Below are positions 40,732 through 49,654 of a DNA stretch of 64,000 nucleotides, piece by piece (position 1 is the first letter of the stretch; each line of letters opens with the position of its first letter). The position numbers and the translations under genes are program-made. The notes below the pieces were generated by a model. It did no database searches, had not been told where the DNA came from, and saw only the letters and a list, made by a program, of their open reading frames with translations. Source of the DNA: Pseudomonas sp. LRP2-20 (lineage in GTDB: Bacteria > Pseudomonadota > Gammaproteobacteria > Pseudomonadales > Pseudomonadaceae); contig NZ_AP025944.1 in the NCBI RefSeq assembly GCF_024349685.1, positions 1-64,000 of the forward strand, read 5' to 3'.

Positions 40732-41667
40732 TCAGAGCTTGGCTTTGACAGCTTCCAGGGCATTGCCATCGGTTTTGGTGGTCACCCCCGCCAACCACCC
40801 CTCCAGCCGCTCGGGATGCAGCTTCACCCAAGCCTTGGCCGCTTCGTCAAAGCTGATCTTCTTATCCACAACCTCGGCCATGATGGTGTTTTCCATGTCC
40901 AGGGTAAAACTCAGGTTCCCCAGCAGCCTCGCCGCATTCGGGCAGGCTTGTGGATAACCCTTGCGAGTCAGGGTGAACACCTCGCCCTTGCTGCCGAACC
41001 ACTTCTCGCCGCCAGTCAGGTAGTGCATTTTCAGCTTCACGTTCATCGGGTGCGGTGTCCAGCCGAGGAAGGTGATGAACTGTTGTTTCTTCACCGCCCG
41101 ATCCACCTGCGCCAGCATCGCCTGCTCGCTGGACTCCACCAGCTTCCACTGGCTCAGGTTGAACTCGTTCTTGCCGATGATTTCCTTCAGCGACAGGTTC
41201 GCTGGCGCGCCGGAGCCGATGCCGTAAAGTTTCTTGTCGAACTGATCGGCGTGCTTTTGCAGGTCGGCGAAGTCTTTCACCCCCGCATTCCACACGTAGT
41301 CTGGTACCGCCAGGGTGAACTCGGTGCCTTCCAGATTGCGCGACAGCTGTTGCACATCACCATTGGCGATGAACTTGTCATGGAAGCCCTGTTGCGCCGG
41401 CATCCAGTTACCAAGGAAGGCATCGACCCGACCGTCCTTGAGGCCGCCGTAGATGATCGGCACCGCCAGGCTGTCGATCTTCACCTGGTAGCCCAGGCTT
41501 TCCAGCAGTAGCCGGGCCACGGCGTTGGTCGAGGCGATGTCGCTCCAGCCGGGGTCGGCCATCTTCACGGTGCTGCATTGTGCGTCGCCGTCGGCGGCAT
41601 GGGCCGTGGCGGTGGCTAGAGCCAGAGGCAGAGCCAGGGCGAATACGGCGGTGGAGAACTTGTGCAT
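40732..41667 (-). CDS. choX: Choline ABC transporter substrate-binding protein, ChoX-like
   Basis: Periplasmic quaternary-amine binding protein of the OpuAC/ProX fold. From ATG 41667 it has 311 residues with a signal peptide cleaved near ATAHA-ADG. The sequence CSTVKMADPGWSDIASTNAVA and the block GGLKDGRVDAFLGNWMPAQ match choline binders. The gene lies 14 bp after betC on the same strand, so it probably binds choline or choline-O-sulfate for use after BetC cleavage. No permease or ATPase gene is adjacent, so it must share a transporter encoded elsewhere. Two DnaA boxes lie within the gene. Confidence 0.87.
   Translation of the reverse strand: MHKFSTAVFALALPLALATATAHAADGDAQCSTVKMADPGWSDIASTNAVARLLLESLGYQVKIDSLAVPIIYGGLKDGRVDAFLGNWMPAQQGFHDKFIANGDVQQLSRNLEGTEFTLAVPDYVWNAGVKDFADLQKHADQFDKKLYGIGSGAPANLSLKEIIGKNEFNLSQWKLVESSEQAMLAQVDRAVKKQQFITFLGWTPHPMNVKLKMHYLTGGEKWFGSKGEVFTLTRKGYPQACPNAARLLGNLSFTLDMENTIMAEVVDKKISFDEAAKAWVKLHPERLEGWLAGVTTKTDGNALEAVKAKL
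40862..40870 (+). other. DnaA box (exact)
   Basis: TTATCCACA in choX, codons VVDKK. Confidence 0.6.
40949..40957 (-). other. DnaA box (exact)
   Basis: TGTGGATAA in choX, codons GYPQA; 87 bp from the box at 40862 and inverted to it. Confidence 0.6.
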
Positions 41668-41681
41668 GGCGGCCTCTCTTC

Positions 41682-43199
41682 TCAAGCCATGGGTGCGGGC
41701 TGTGGATAACGTGCCTTGCGCTCGAGGTCGTCGAGATCGATGTGATTGCGCATGTACTGTTGGCTGGCGTCCACCAAGGGTTGGTGGTCCCAGCTTTTCA
41801 GCTTGCCGATGGCCAGCGCCTCGGCCACCAGGCGGCGGCGGCGCTGGCTGGCCAGAACGTGCTGGCGCAGGCTGGAGATGTCCCAGCGCTGCTGTGCTTC
41901 ATCGACAAATGCCTGCAGCAGCGCCTGATGGTCCGGGCTGCCGGTGAGGTTCTCCCGCTCATGCGGGTCGCGGCTCAGGTCATAGAGTAGGCAGGGGTCG
42001 TCTTCGCTGTACACGAATTTGTACGGCCCCCGGCGGATCATCATCAGCGGGCCGACGGTGCCTTCGGCCATGTATTCGCCGATCACCTCGTCATGGCCGC
42101 CCTGCCCTTGCAGATGGCCGAGCAGTGAGCGACCGTCCAGGTGCAGATGGTTATCCACAGCGCCACCGGCCAGTTCGACCAGGGTCGGCAGCAAGTCGCA
42201 GGTCGATACCGAGGCGCTGATTCGGCTTGCGGCGAAGCGTTGGGGCGCGTGCACCAGCAACGGGACACGAGCCGACATCTCGAACCAGTGCATCTTGTAC
42301 CAGAGCCCTCGCTCGCCAAGCATGTCGCCGTGGTCACCGGAGAACACGATCACTGTGTCGTCGGCCAGGTTGCATTCTTCCAGGGTGTGCAGCAGCTGGC
42401 CGATGTTGTCATCGATATAGCTGCAGGCGCCGAAGTAGGCGCGACGGGCGTCGCGGATCTTGTCCACAGGCAGAGGCTTGTTCCACAGGTCGTAGACCTT
42501 GAGCAGGCGTTGCGAGTGGGGGTCGAGTTCGGTCTGGCTGAGTTCGGCGCGGGGCATGGGGATATCCACAGCCTGGTAGCGGTCCCAGTAGCGTTTCGGG
42601 ATGGTGTACGGGTCGTGCGGGTGAGTCATGGAGACGGTCAGGCAGAACGGCCGGCCATCGTTCTCGCGCACATGGTCGTAGAGGTACTGGCGCGCCTTGA
42701 ACAGCACTTCTTCGTCGAAATCCAGCTGGTTGGTACGCACGCAAGGCCCGGCCTGCAGCACCGAAGACATGTTGTGGTACCAGCTCGGGCGCACGTCGGG
42801 TTCATCCCAGTTCACTGCCCAACCGTAGTCGGCCGGGTATATATCGCTGGTCAAGCGCTCCTCATAGCCGTGCAACTGGTCCGGGCCGCAGAAGTGCATC
42901 TTGCCCGACAGTGCTGTGCGGTAGCCCAGGCGGCGCAGGTAGTGTGCATAAGTCGGCACGTCGGCGGGGAAATCGGCCGCGTTGTCGTAGGCGCCGATAC
43001 GGCTTGGCAGCTGGCCGCTGACCAGGGTGAAGCGTGATGGTGCGCACAGGGGGCTGTTGCAATAGGCCGAGTCGAACACCACTGCCTGCTCGGCGAGGCG
43101 ACTCAGGTGTGGCATGTGGATCGGCGAAGGGCCGTAGATCGGCAGCAAGGGCGCGGCCATCTGGTCGGCCATGATGAACAGGATATTCGGGCGCGTCAT
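41682..43199 (-). CDS. betC: Choline-sulfatase
   Basis: Type I sulfatase that hydrolyses choline-O-sulfate to choline and sulfate, giving osmoprotectant precursor plus sulfur. From ATG 43199 it has 505 residues. The formylglycine signature is SPLCAPSRFTLVSG with the modified Cys52. Metal ligands are visible in MADQM near the start and FSGDHGDMLGERGLWYKMHW. The C-terminus matches the choline-sulfatase tail. There is no signal peptide, so it acts in the cytoplasm. It lies upstream of choX and is divergent from a LysR regulator. Confidence 0.95.
   Translation of the reverse strand: MTRPNILFIMADQMAAPLLPIYGPSPIHMPHLSRLAEQAVVFDSAYCNSPLCAPSRFTLVSGQLPSRIGAYDNAADFPADVPTYAHYLRRLGYRTALSGKMHFCGPDQLHGYEERLTSDIYPADYGWAVNWDEPDVRPSWYHNMSSVLQAGPCVRTNQLDFDEEVLFKARQYLYDHVRENDGRPFCLTVSMTHPHDPYTIPKRYWDRYQAVDIPMPRAELSQTELDPHSQRLLKVYDLWNKPLPVDKIRDARRAYFGACSYIDDNIGQLLHTLEECNLADDTVIVFSGDHGDMLGERGLWYKMHWFEMSARVPLLVHAPQRFAASRISASVSTCDLLPTLVELAGGAVDNHLHLDGRSLLGHLQGQGGHDEVIGEYMAEGTVGPLMMIRRGPYKFVYSEDDPCLLYDLSRDPHERENLTGSPDHQALLQAFVDEAQQRWDISSLRQHVLASQRRRRLVAEALAIGKLKSWDHQPLVDASQQYMRNHIDLDDLERKARYPQPAPMA
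41701..41709 (-). other. DnaA box (exact)
   Basis: TGTGGATAA at the 3' end of betC, codons YPQP. Confidence 0.6.
42151..42159 (+). other. DnaA box (exact)
   Basis: TTATCCACA in betC, codons AVDNH. Confidence 0.6.
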
Positions 43200-43252
43200 G
43201 GTGGCTTCCATCGTTGAGGATTATGCGAACCGCTTGCCTACCAAGATGCGAC

Positions 43253-43261
43253 TGTGGATAA
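43253..43261 (-). other. DnaA box (exact), intergenic
   Basis: TGTGGATAA in the betC/LysR divergent promoter region. Confidence 0.7.
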
Positions 43262-43307
43262 CATGGGTAAAGCCCATGGCGGGCAATGTCTGGGATTAGC
43301 TGAGCTT

Positions 43308-44207
43308 ATGTTTGACCACCTTGCCGAATTGTCGCTGGATGCCTTGCGTGTGTTCGAGGCCGCAGCCCGCTTGCGTGGCTTTACCGCAGCGGCGCTGGAA
43401 CTGGGCACTACGCAACCGGCGGTAAGCCAGCAGGTGAAGCGCCTGGAGGCGCAGCTGGGCACACGCCTGTTCGATCGCATCTACCGCGGCATCGAGCTGA
43501 CCGAGGCGGGCCAGCTGCTGTTCGAGCAGGTGCATCAAGCTTTGCAGGCCATGGATGACGGCATTGCCCTGGCCAGCGGGCGAGGCCAGCGTGAGGTGTT
43601 GCAGGTGGCCACCGACTTTGCTTTTGCGGCGTTCTGGTTGATGCCACGGCTGCAGCGCTTTCATGAGGCTTATCCACAGGTGGACGTGAGCCTGGTGACC
43701 GGCGAGCGCAGCCAGGGGATGCTGCGCCCGGATATTGATGTGGCGGTGCTGTTTGGCGATGGGCGCTTTCACCAGGGCGAAAGCCGCTGGTTGTTCGACG
43801 AGGAAGTCTTCCCGGTCTGCAGCCCGCGGCTGACTCATGGCAAACCCTTGTCAGCCGTGGCTTTGCAGCGATTGCCGTTGCTTCACTTGCGAGGTGAGCA
43901 GGCCAGCCGCTGGTTTGACTGGGCGGGGGTGTTTCGCGGGTTTGGCGTGGCCAGCCCGCCGCCGCCTGGGCAGTTGCGATTCGATAATTACACCCTGCTG
44001 ATACAGGCGGCGATTGCTGGCCAAGGGGTGGCGATTGGCTGGGGGCACCTGGTGGATGGACTGGTGGAGCAAGGGTTGTTGTGCCGGCCGCTGCAGGGCA
44101 GTTTGCGCTCGGCGCGGGGGTATTATGCGGTGCTGCCACCACGCAAGCGGCGTGGGGCATTGATCGAGCGGTTCGTGGATTGGCTCGAGCAAGAGCGCAG
44201 CCTTTAA
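43308..44207 (+). CDS. LysR-family regulator of choline-sulfate genes
   Basis: 299 residues from ATG 43308 (MFDHLAELSLDALRVFEAAARL). The winged helix-turn-helix AAALELGTTQPAVSQQVKRLE is followed by an effector domain. It is divergent from betC-choX with 108 bp between the starts, and the homologous LysR gene in other Pseudomonas sits in the same place, so control of betC-choX is likely (inference). A perfect DnaA box lies in the divergent promoter region (43253-43261) and another inside the gene (43670-43678). Confidence 0.92.
   Translation: MFDHLAELSLDALRVFEAAARLRGFTAAALELGTTQPAVSQQVKRLEAQLGTRLFDRIYRGIELTEAGQLLFEQVHQALQAMDDGIALASGRGQREVLQVATDFAFAAFWLMPRLQRFHEAYPQVDVSLVTGERSQGMLRPDIDVAVLFGDGRFHQGESRWLFDEEVFPVCSPRLTHGKPLSAVALQRLPLLHLRGEQASRWFDWAGVFRGFGVASPPPPGQLRFDNYTLLIQAAIAGQGVAIGWGHLVDGLVEQGLLCRPLQGSLRSARGYYAVLPPRKRRGALIERFVDWLEQERSL
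43670..43678 (+). other. DnaA box (exact)
   Basis: TTATCCACA in the LysR gene, codons AYPQV. Confidence 0.6.
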
Positions 44208-44215
44208 GATCTTGG

Positions 44216-44398
44216 GGCCGCTTTGCGGCCCATCGCCGGCAAGCCAGCTCCCACAGGGACCGCGTCGGCCTGAGCGGCATGCGTTGCTATGAGGGGCTTT
44301 TCTCCGGCTCAGCCACTACAGAAATGCCATAACCTGTCAGGCAGACGCGGGCCCTTGTGGGAGCTGGCTTGCCGGCGATGGGCTGCGGAGCAGCCCCG
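44216..44398. repeat. Divergent REP-class inverted pair between LysR and NAD(P)-binding genes
   Basis: Left copy 44216-44262 has GGGGCCGCTTTGCGGCCCAT and then CGCCGGCAAGCCAGCTCCCAC. The right copy (44354-44398) is inverted. The 196-bp gap otherwise shows nothing coding. The GGGCCGC/GCGGCCC hairpin may also act as a terminator. Confidence 0.8.
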
Positions 44399-44403
44399 AC
44401 GAT

Positions 44404-45012
44404 CTAGACCACGAAGTTCAGATGCTCGCCTCGGTGCAAATCCAGTTCCAGCATATCCACCATTCCCGCCGCGATCCTGGCCAGCCGCCGCAGGGGTTCG
44501 CTCACGCCCGGCTCCAAGGTGCCGTCGATACTGCGAAAATGTTCCATGCCCAACCCAGGGAAGTCATCCGGCGCATTGATCAACGTCCAGCGCAATGCAC
44601 TGCGCTGCAGCACATCGGCTACCCTATCAGCGCTTTCTCGCTGTGCAGCGCTGTATTTGCCCGGCGCATCCAGCACATCAAAATCGCCCACCAAAAGCAG
44701 CCGGCGTATAGTCGTGCGGGCAAGCCCGGCCACCAGTACTTCGCTCATTCGCGCCTGCACTGTCAGATCACCTGGGGCCAGCAGGGCGATCACCGCCGAA
44801 CCCCCTGCCGCACTCTGCTCCGCCTGGTCGGCATCGTCCAGCCCGCCTATCTTGAAATGCAGGCCCGGGCGCGGCGCATGGCGGTTGAGGTCGTCGACCA
44901 CCGCAATGACCTCATGCTGGCGCGCCAGCAGCTCAACCATCAGGGCATTGCCCAGGCTGCTTTCAGCCCCGAACAACACCAGTTTGAACACTGGGGTTTC
45001 GGCATTTTTCAC
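44404..45012 (-). CDS. NAD(P)-binding protein, atypical SDR/NmrA-like
   Basis: 202 residues from GTG 45012, which has a strong ribosome site (AAGGGAG, 7 bp spacing). The N-terminal fold KLVLFGAESSLGNALMVELLARQHEV is a Rossmann dinucleotide motif in a degenerate form (G-x4-G). The layout resembles NAD(P)H-binding epimerase-like proteins (YwnB/BVR-B type), with a C-terminus like PDDFPGLGMEHFRS. The substrate is unknown. It is divergent from the DOPA-dioxygenase-like gene with only 55 bp between starts, so they may be coregulated. Confidence 0.78.
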   Translation of the reverse strand: MKNAETPVFKLVLFGAESSLGNALMVELLARQHEVIAVVDDLNRHAPRPGLHFKIGGLDDADQAEQSAAGGSAVIALLAPGDLTVQARMSEVLVAGLARTTIRRLLLVGDFDVLDAPGKYSAAQRESADRVADVLQRSALRWTLINAPDDFPGLGMEHFRSIDGTLEPGVSEPLRRLARIAAGMVDMLELDLHRGEHLNFVV

Positions 45013-45067
45013 CGCATCACTCCCTTTGCAAGTGGGGGTGATGGTTGGACCGCAATCAGGAGTTATC

Positions 45068-45400
45068 GTGCAGAGGATCAAGGGTTACCACGCCCACGTG
45101 TACTACGACGCATCCACCCTCGAGCAGGCCCGTGAGCTGTGCGAGGAGGCGGCGCGGCTGTTTCCCGTGACCATGGGGCGCATGCACCAGAAACCGGTCG
45201 GGCCGCACCCGGACTGGAGCTGCCAGCTGGCATTCGAGCCGGAATTCGTGGGAGTGGTGTTGCCGTGGTTGGCGCTGTATCGGAAAGGCTTGGTGGTGTT
45301 TCTGCATCCGCTGACCGGGGATGAGCTGGCAGATCACCGGGACCATGCGATCTGGATGGGGGCTGTGCGGCCTTTGAATCTGTCGATCTTCGGTGGATAG
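45068..45400 (+). CDS. DOPA 4,5-dioxygenase-family protein
   Basis: 110-residue protein of the small aromatic-ring dioxygenase family. GTG 45068 is preceded by AGGAG at 5 bp. Candidate metal ligands are the histidines of GYHAHVYYD, MHQKPVGPHP and FLHPLTGDELADHRDHAIWMG. Family members cleave dihydroxyphenylalanine-like catechols in fungi and plants, and many bacterial homologues have no known substrate. It is convergent with trpA across a REP pair. Confidence 0.88.
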   Translation: MQRIKGYHAHVYYDASTLEQARELCEEAARLFPVTMGRMHQKPVGPHPDWSCQLAFEPEFVGVVLPWLALYRKGLVVFLHPLTGDELADHRDHAIWMGAVRPLNLSIFGG

Positions 45401-45408
45401 CCTATGCC

Positions 45409-45502
45409 GGCCTCTTCGCGGGTCAAGCCCGCTCCCACAGGTTGATTGCAATCTGTAAGACTGCAGTGAACCTGTGGGAGCGGGCTTGACCCGCGAAGCA
45501 GG
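45409..45502. repeat. REP pair between the DOPA-dioxygenase-like gene and trpA
   Basis: Inverted pair: CGCGGGTCAAGCCCGCTCCC and GGGAGCGGGCTTGACCCGCG flank a 30-40 bp spacer between the convergent genes. Confidence 0.92.
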
Positions 45503-45511
45503 CGATGCGGT

Positions 45512-46321
45512 TCAGCGGCGGGCGCCGCGCACGCCTTCAGCCAGTGCCGAGCACAGGCTCAATACATCGTTCACTGCCTGACCGGCATCCTTGGCCTGGG
45601 CGATCTTGTCGACCAGCGCCGAACCTACCACCACACCATCGGCCAAGCGCGCGATTGCGGCAGCCTGCTCCGGGGTACGAATGCCGAAACCAACGCTGAT
45701 CGGCAGGTCGGTATGCCGACGCAGGCGGGTAATCGCTTCGGTCACGTGCTCGGTAGTCGCCGAGCCGGCACCGGTCACGCCTGCTACCGACACGTAGTAG
45801 ACGAACCCGGAGCTGCGCTCCAGTACACGCGGCAGGCGCGCATCGTCGGTGGTCGGGGTGGTCAGGCGGATGAAGTCGATGCCTGCGGCTTGGGCCGGGG
45901 TGGCCAGCTCGGCGTCGTGCTCAGGTGGCAGGTCGACGATGATCAGGCCATCGACGCCGGCTTGCTTGGCTTCGGCGACAAACTTATCCACACCGAAGCG
46001 GTGGATCGGGTTGTAGTAACCCATCAGCACGATCGGCGTGGTGTGGTTATCCACACGGAATTCGCGAACCATCTGCAGGGTCTTGGCCAGGGTCTGGCCA
46101 GCTTCCAGGGCGCGCAGGGTGGCGAGCTGGATGGCCACGCCGTCGGCCATCGGGTCGGTGAACGGCATGCCCAGCTCGATCACATCGGCGCCGGCTGCCG
46201 GCAGGCCCTTGAGGATCTGCAGCGAAGCGTCATAACCCGGGTCGCCAGCAGTGACGAAGGTGACCAGCGCGGAGCGGCCTTCGGCCTTCAGCTCGGCGAA
46301 GCGTTGTTCAAGACGGCTCAT
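45512..46321 (-). CDS. trpA: Tryptophan synthase alpha chain
   Basis: Splits indole-3-glycerol phosphate to indole and passes it to TrpB. The 269 residues include [14 protein letters not shown], the catalytic Glu region [17 protein letters not shown] (Glu and Asp), and [15 protein letters not shown] near the phosphate site. The start overlaps the trpB stop by 4 bp. Two perfect DnaA boxes (45984 and 46047) lie only 63 bp apart in the codons for GVDKF and RVDNHT. Confidence 0.98.
   Translation of the reverse strand: MSRLEQRFAELKAEGRSALVTFVTAGDPGYDASLQILKGLPAAGADVIELGMPFTDPMADGVAIQLATLRALEAGQTLAKTLQMVREFRVDNHTTPIVLMGYYNPIHRFGVDKFVAEAKQAGVDGLIIVDLPPEHDAELATPAQAAGIDFIRLTTPTTDDARLPRVLERSSGFVYYVSVAGVTGAGSATTEHVTEAITRLRRHTDLPISVGFGIRTPEQAAAIARLADGVVVGSALVDKIAQAKDAGQAVNDVLSLCSALAEGVRGARR
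45984..45992 (+). other. DnaA box (exact)
   Basis: TTATCCACA in trpA, codons GVDKF. Confidence 0.6.
46047..46055 (+). other. DnaA box (exact)
   Basis: TTATCCACA in trpA, codons RVDNH; same orientation as the box 63 bp away (45984). Confidence 0.6.
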
Positions 46322-47535
46322 GCCTGTTTCTCCTGGGCTGCCATGTGGTTCATCACGGTTTGCATATCTTTGTCGCCGCGGCCGGACAGGCAGATCACCA
46401 TCAGGTGGTCCTTGGGCAGGTTCGGTGCGCGTTTGATCGCTTCGGCCAGGGCGTGGGAGCTTTCCAGGGCCGGAATGATGCCTTCCAGGCGGCAGGTGGC
46501 GTGGAACGCATCCAGTGCTTCGTCGTCGGTGATGCTGACGTATTCGACGCGCTTCACTTCGTGCAGGTAGGCGTGCTCCGGGCCGATACCTGGGTAGTCG
46601 AGGCCGGCGGAAATCGAGTGGGCGTCGGTGATCTGGCCGTCTTCGTCCTGCAGCAGGTAGGTGCGGTTGCCGTGCAGCACGCCGGGTACACCACCGTTCA
46701 GGCTGGCGGCGTGCTTGTCGGTGTGCACGCCGTGGCCGCCCGCTTCGACGCCGATGATCTGTACGCTTGGCTCTTCGAGGAACTCATGGAACAGGCCCAT
46801 GGCGTTGGAGCCACCGCCAACGCAGGCGATCAGGCTGTCTGGCAGGCGGCCTTCCTTCTCTTGCAGCTGGGCGCGGGTTTCCTTGCCGATGATCGACTGG
46901 AAGTCGCGGACCATCGCCGGGTACGGGTGCGGGCCGGCCACGGTGCCGATCAGGTAGAAGGTGTCGTCGACGTTGGTGACCCAGTCGCGCAGGGCCTCGT
47001 TCATGGCGTCTTTCAGCGTGCCAGTGCCCGCGGTGACCGGAACGATCTCGGCGCCCAGCAGCTTCATGCGAAATACGTTGGCCTGCTGGCGTTCGATATC
47101 GGTGGCGCCCATGTAGATCACGCAAGGCAGGCCGAAGCGCGCAGCCACTGTGGCGGTGGCCACGCCGTGCATGCCGGCGCCGGTTTCGGCGATCAGGCGT
47201 TTCTTGCCCATGCGCTTGGCCAGCAACACCTGGCCAATGCAGTTGTTCACCTTGTGCGCGCCGGTGTGGTTGAGCTCTTCACGCTTGAAGAAGATCTTCG
47301 CGCCGCCACAGTGCTCGGTCAGGCGCTCGGCGAAATACAGCGGGTTTGGGCGGCCGATGTAGTCGCGTTGGAAGTAGGCCAGTTCTTCGAGGAACTTGGG
47401 GTCGGCCTTGGCCGCTTCGTATTCGCGGGCCAGATCCAGCACCAGCGGCATCAGGGTTTCGGCCACGTAGCGGCCGCCGAACGAGCCGAACAGGCCGTTG
47501 GCGTCGGGGCCGGGACGGTATTGGGACTGGGTCAT
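46318..47535 (-). CDS. trpB: Tryptophan synthase beta chain
   Basis: PLP enzyme that joins indole and serine to tryptophan. The 405 residues contain the PLP lysine in [13 protein letters not shown], the phosphate loop [10 protein letters not shown] and [16 protein letters not shown] at the start. It is first in trpBA and divergent from trpI with 110 bp between the starts. In Pseudomonas, trpBA is activated by TrpI with indoleglycerol phosphate, so the operator should lie in that gap. Confidence 0.98.
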   Translation of the reverse strand: MTQSQYRPGPDANGLFGSFGGRYVAETLMPLVLDLAREYEAAKADPKFLEELAYFQRDYIGRPNPLYFAERLTEHCGGAKIFFKREELNHTGAHKVNNCIGQVLLAKRMGKKRLIAETGAGMHGVATATVAARFGLPCVIYMGATDIERQQANVFRMKLLGAEIVPVTAGTGTLKDAMNEALRDWVTNVDDTFYLIGTVAGPHPYPAMVRDFQSIIGKETRAQLQEKEGRLPDSLIACVGGGSNAMGLFHEFLEEPSVQIIGVEAGGHGVHTDKHAASLNGGVPGVLHGNRTYLLQDEDGQITDAHSISAGLDYPGIGPEHAYLHEVKRVEYVSITDDEALDAFHATCRLEGIIPALESSHALAEAIKRAPNLPKDHLMVICLSGRGDKDMQTVMNHMAAQEKQA

Positions 47536-47645
47536 GGGGCGCTCCAGGGCGTAATGAATGAGTGATGGGCTTTACTCTAACCACGGCAAGCCCGGCTGAA
47601 AACCGATAAGATTGCGCAAACTTGTCAGAAAAACTCACAGGTAAC

Positions 47646-48542
47646 ATGGCCCACGACCTCCCTCCCCTCAACGCCCTGCGGGCCTTCGAGGCCACTGCCA
47701 GGCTCAACAGCGTCAGCCAGGCGGCCGAAGCGCTGCACGTCACCCATGGTGCCGTCAGCCGGCAGATCAAGGTGCTTGAAGAGCACCTGGGTGTGGCTCT
47801 GTTCGTCAAGGACGGGCGTGGCATCAAACTCACAGATGCCGGGATGCGCCTGCGTGACGCCAGTGGTGAGGCGTTCGACCGCCTGCGCAGTGTGTGCGCC
47901 GAGTTGAGCCGGGATGTGAGCGAGGCGCCATTCGTACTGGGGTGTTCCGGCAGCCTGCTGGCGCGCTGGTTCATTCCCCGCCTGGGGCGATTGAAGGCAG
48001 ACCTGCCTGAGCTGCGCCTGCACTTGTCGGCGGGTGAAGGCGACCTTGACCCGCGCAGGCCCGGGCTGGATGCGTTGCTGGTGTATGCCGAACCGCCATG
48101 GCCTGCGGACATGCAAGTGCACGTGCTGGCGCAGGAGCGCATCGGCCCGGTGCTGAGCCCGCACTTCGCCGGCTTCGACCGCTTGCAGGCGGCACCCGCA
48201 AAGGCCCTGCTGGACGAAGCCCTGCTGCATACCACCTCACGCCCGCAGGCCTGGCCAACCTGGGCGGCAGAACAAGGGCTGGAGGTGAATGCATTGCAGT
48301 ATGGCCAGGCCTTCGAGCATCTGTATTACTTGCTGGAGGCTGCGGTTGCCGGCCTGGGGGTGGCGATCGCCCCGCAACCACTGGTTGCCGACGACCTGCG
48401 AGCGGGACGCTTGAGTGCGCCGTGGGGCTTTTCACCGACCCCTGCCGCGCTGGCGCTGTGGGTGCCGCGGCGCGCCGCAGATGGGCGCGCCGAGCAACTG
48501 GCGCAATGGCTACGCGCCGAGCTGGCCAGGCAGAGCGCTTAG
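47646..48542 (+). CDS. trpI: LysR-family activator of trpBA, TrpI
   Basis: 298 residues from ATG 47646 ([20 protein letters not shown]). The helix-turn-helix [25 protein letters not shown] belongs to the GcvA/TrpI branch. Divergence from trpBA and the known regulator order in Pseudomonas identify it as TrpI. In that system the protein binds two sites in the trpI-trpB gap and responds to indoleglycerol phosphate. I could not define the sites by eye. The stop overlaps the convergent DUF883 gene by 4 bp. Confidence 0.93.
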   Translation: MAHDLPPLNALRAFEATARLNSVSQAAEALHVTHGAVSRQIKVLEEHLGVALFVKDGRGIKLTDAGMRLRDASGEAFDRLRSVCAELSRDVSEAPFVLGCSGSLLARWFIPRLGRLKADLPELRLHLSAGEGDLDPRRPGLDALLVYAEPPWPADMQVHVLAQERIGPVLSPHFAGFDRLQAAPAKALLDEALLHTTSRPQAWPTWAAEQGLEVNALQYGQAFEHLYYLLEAAVAGLGVAIAPQPLVADDLRAGRLSAPWGFSPTPAALALWVPRRAADGRAEQLAQWLRAELARQSA

Positions 48543-48862
48543 CTGCGCTTGCACAGCAGGTACGCCGCCAGCAGGCCCAGTGCGCCAATGGCAACGCCAG
48601 CAGTGGTGTACGGGTGCTCCTGGGCGTAGTCGCGGGTGGCGATGCCGGTCTGGCGGGTGCGCTCTTTGACTTCCTCATAGGCATCGCTGATAAGGCTGCG
48701 CGAATGGCGCAGCGCGCTTTCGGCGTTGCTGCGCATCGCCTTTACTGACTTCTGGGTTTCCTCGGAGGCATCGTGCTTCAGGTTCTCCAGGCTTTTCAGC
48801 AGGCTTTCGATCTCCGCTTCCATGCTTTCCAGGGACGTTTTACGCAGCGAGTTGCGGTGCAT
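48539..48862 (-). CDS. DUF883 (ElaB/YqjD/YgaM-like) membrane-anchored protein
   Basis: 107-residue protein with an amphipathic helical body ([40 protein letters not shown]) and one C-terminal membrane span ([21 protein letters not shown]). In E. coli, relatives anchor to the inner membrane and associate with stationary-phase ribosomes. GGAG precedes ATG 48862. It is convergent with trpI and divergent from the dodecin gene. Confidence 0.9.
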   Translation of the reverse strand: MHRNSLRKTSLESMEAEIESLLKSLENLKHDASEETQKSVKAMRSNAESALRHSRSLISDAYEEVKERTRQTGIATRDYAQEHPYTTAGVAIGALGLLAAYLLCKRS

Positions 48863-49012
48863 GTTGACTCTCCTTTGCAGTATGGACTGTAAGGATTGCG
48901 ACTCTCGGGCTGCGGGAAAGTGCGATCGAACTTTACTGAACGGCGATGGCTCGCAGGTAAACCAGGCCTGCGCTGCTAGGCTCAATCTGACCGTCACCCA
49001 AGGAGAGCGCTC

Positions 49013-49228
49013 ATGACCGATCATCACACCTACAAGAAGATCGAGCTGGTGGGTTCGTCCCACACCAGCATCGAAGAGGCGATCAACAATGCCTTGGCCG
49101 AAGCCGGCAAGAGCATCAAGCACCTGGAATGGTTCGAAGTGGTCGATACCCGTGGCCATATCCGCGACAACAAGGCGGCGCACTTTCAGGTTACGTTGAA
49201 GGTTGGTTTCCGCATCGCCAACAGCTGA
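49013..49228 (+). CDS. Dodecin (flavin-binding dodecamer protein)
   Basis: 71-residue protein with the dodecin fold: [20 protein letters not shown], then a helix, then the signature Trp in [14 protein letters not shown], which stacks against flavin in the family, and [11 protein letters not shown] at the end. Dodecins store or buffer free flavin. AAGGAGAG precedes ATG 49013. A terminator follows 50 bp after the stop. Confidence 0.95.
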   Translation: MTDHHTYKKIELVGSSHTSIEEAINNALAEAGKSIKHLEWFEVVDTRGHIRDNKAAHFQVTLKVGFRIANS

Positions 49229-49277
49229 AACATTCCCGGGCTGGAATAGCCCGGCGTGATGGCGTTATAACTCCGGA

Positions 49278-49300
49278 GGGCGCCTTGGCGGCGCCCTTTT
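49278..49300 (+). terminator. Intrinsic terminator after the dodecin gene
   Basis: GGGCGCC-TTGGC-GGCGCCC hairpin followed by TTTT. Confidence 0.85.
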
Positions 49301-49333
49301 GGTCTTTTCTCATCTGTACAAGGAATGCGATCG

Positions 49334-49555
49334 ATGAAGAAACTGGTGCTGGCGGTGGGCTTGATGGTGCTGGCGGGCGGTGCGATGGCGGCCGGCAAAC
49401 CGTGCGAAGAGCTCAAGGCAGAGATCGAGGCGAAGCTGGATGCCAAGGGTGTAAAAAATTACGAGCTGGAAATTGTCGACAAGGGAAAGGTGGCAGGGAA
49501 AGACGTTGGCACCTGTGAGGCAGGTAAGAAGAAAATCGTCTACAACCGCAAGTAA
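49334..49555 (+). CDS. DUF1161 small periplasmic protein, copy 1
   Basis: 73 residues from ATG 49334, with AAGGA 9 bp upstream. A signal peptide (MKKLVLAVGLMVLAGGAMA) precedes the DUF1161 core KPCEELKAEIEAKLDAKGVK and a C-terminal cysteine (VGTCEAGKKKIVY), which can pair with the first. Function is unknown. A second copy with the same layout lies at 51317, two genes away. Confidence 0.9.
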   Translation: MKKLVLAVGLMVLAGGAMAAGKPCEELKAEIEAKLDAKGVKNYELEIVDKGKVAGKDVGTCEAGKKKIVYNRK

Positions 49556-49560
49556 AGGGT

Positions 49561-49652
49561 TGGCTTCTTCGCGGCTAAAGCCGCTCCCACAGGTACTGTA
49601 CAGGCCTTGAAGGCGACGCTATCCCTGTGGGAGCGGGTTTACCCGCGAAGAA
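49561..49652. repeat. REP pair between DUF1161 copy 1 and the luciferase-like gene
   Basis: TTCGCGGCTAAAGCCGCTCCCACA and, inverted, TGTGGGAGCGGGTTTACCCGCG; the two halves carry different inner palindromes, with GGCTAAAGCC in one and GGGTTTACCC in the other. Confidence 0.88.
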
Positions 49653-49654
49653 GG

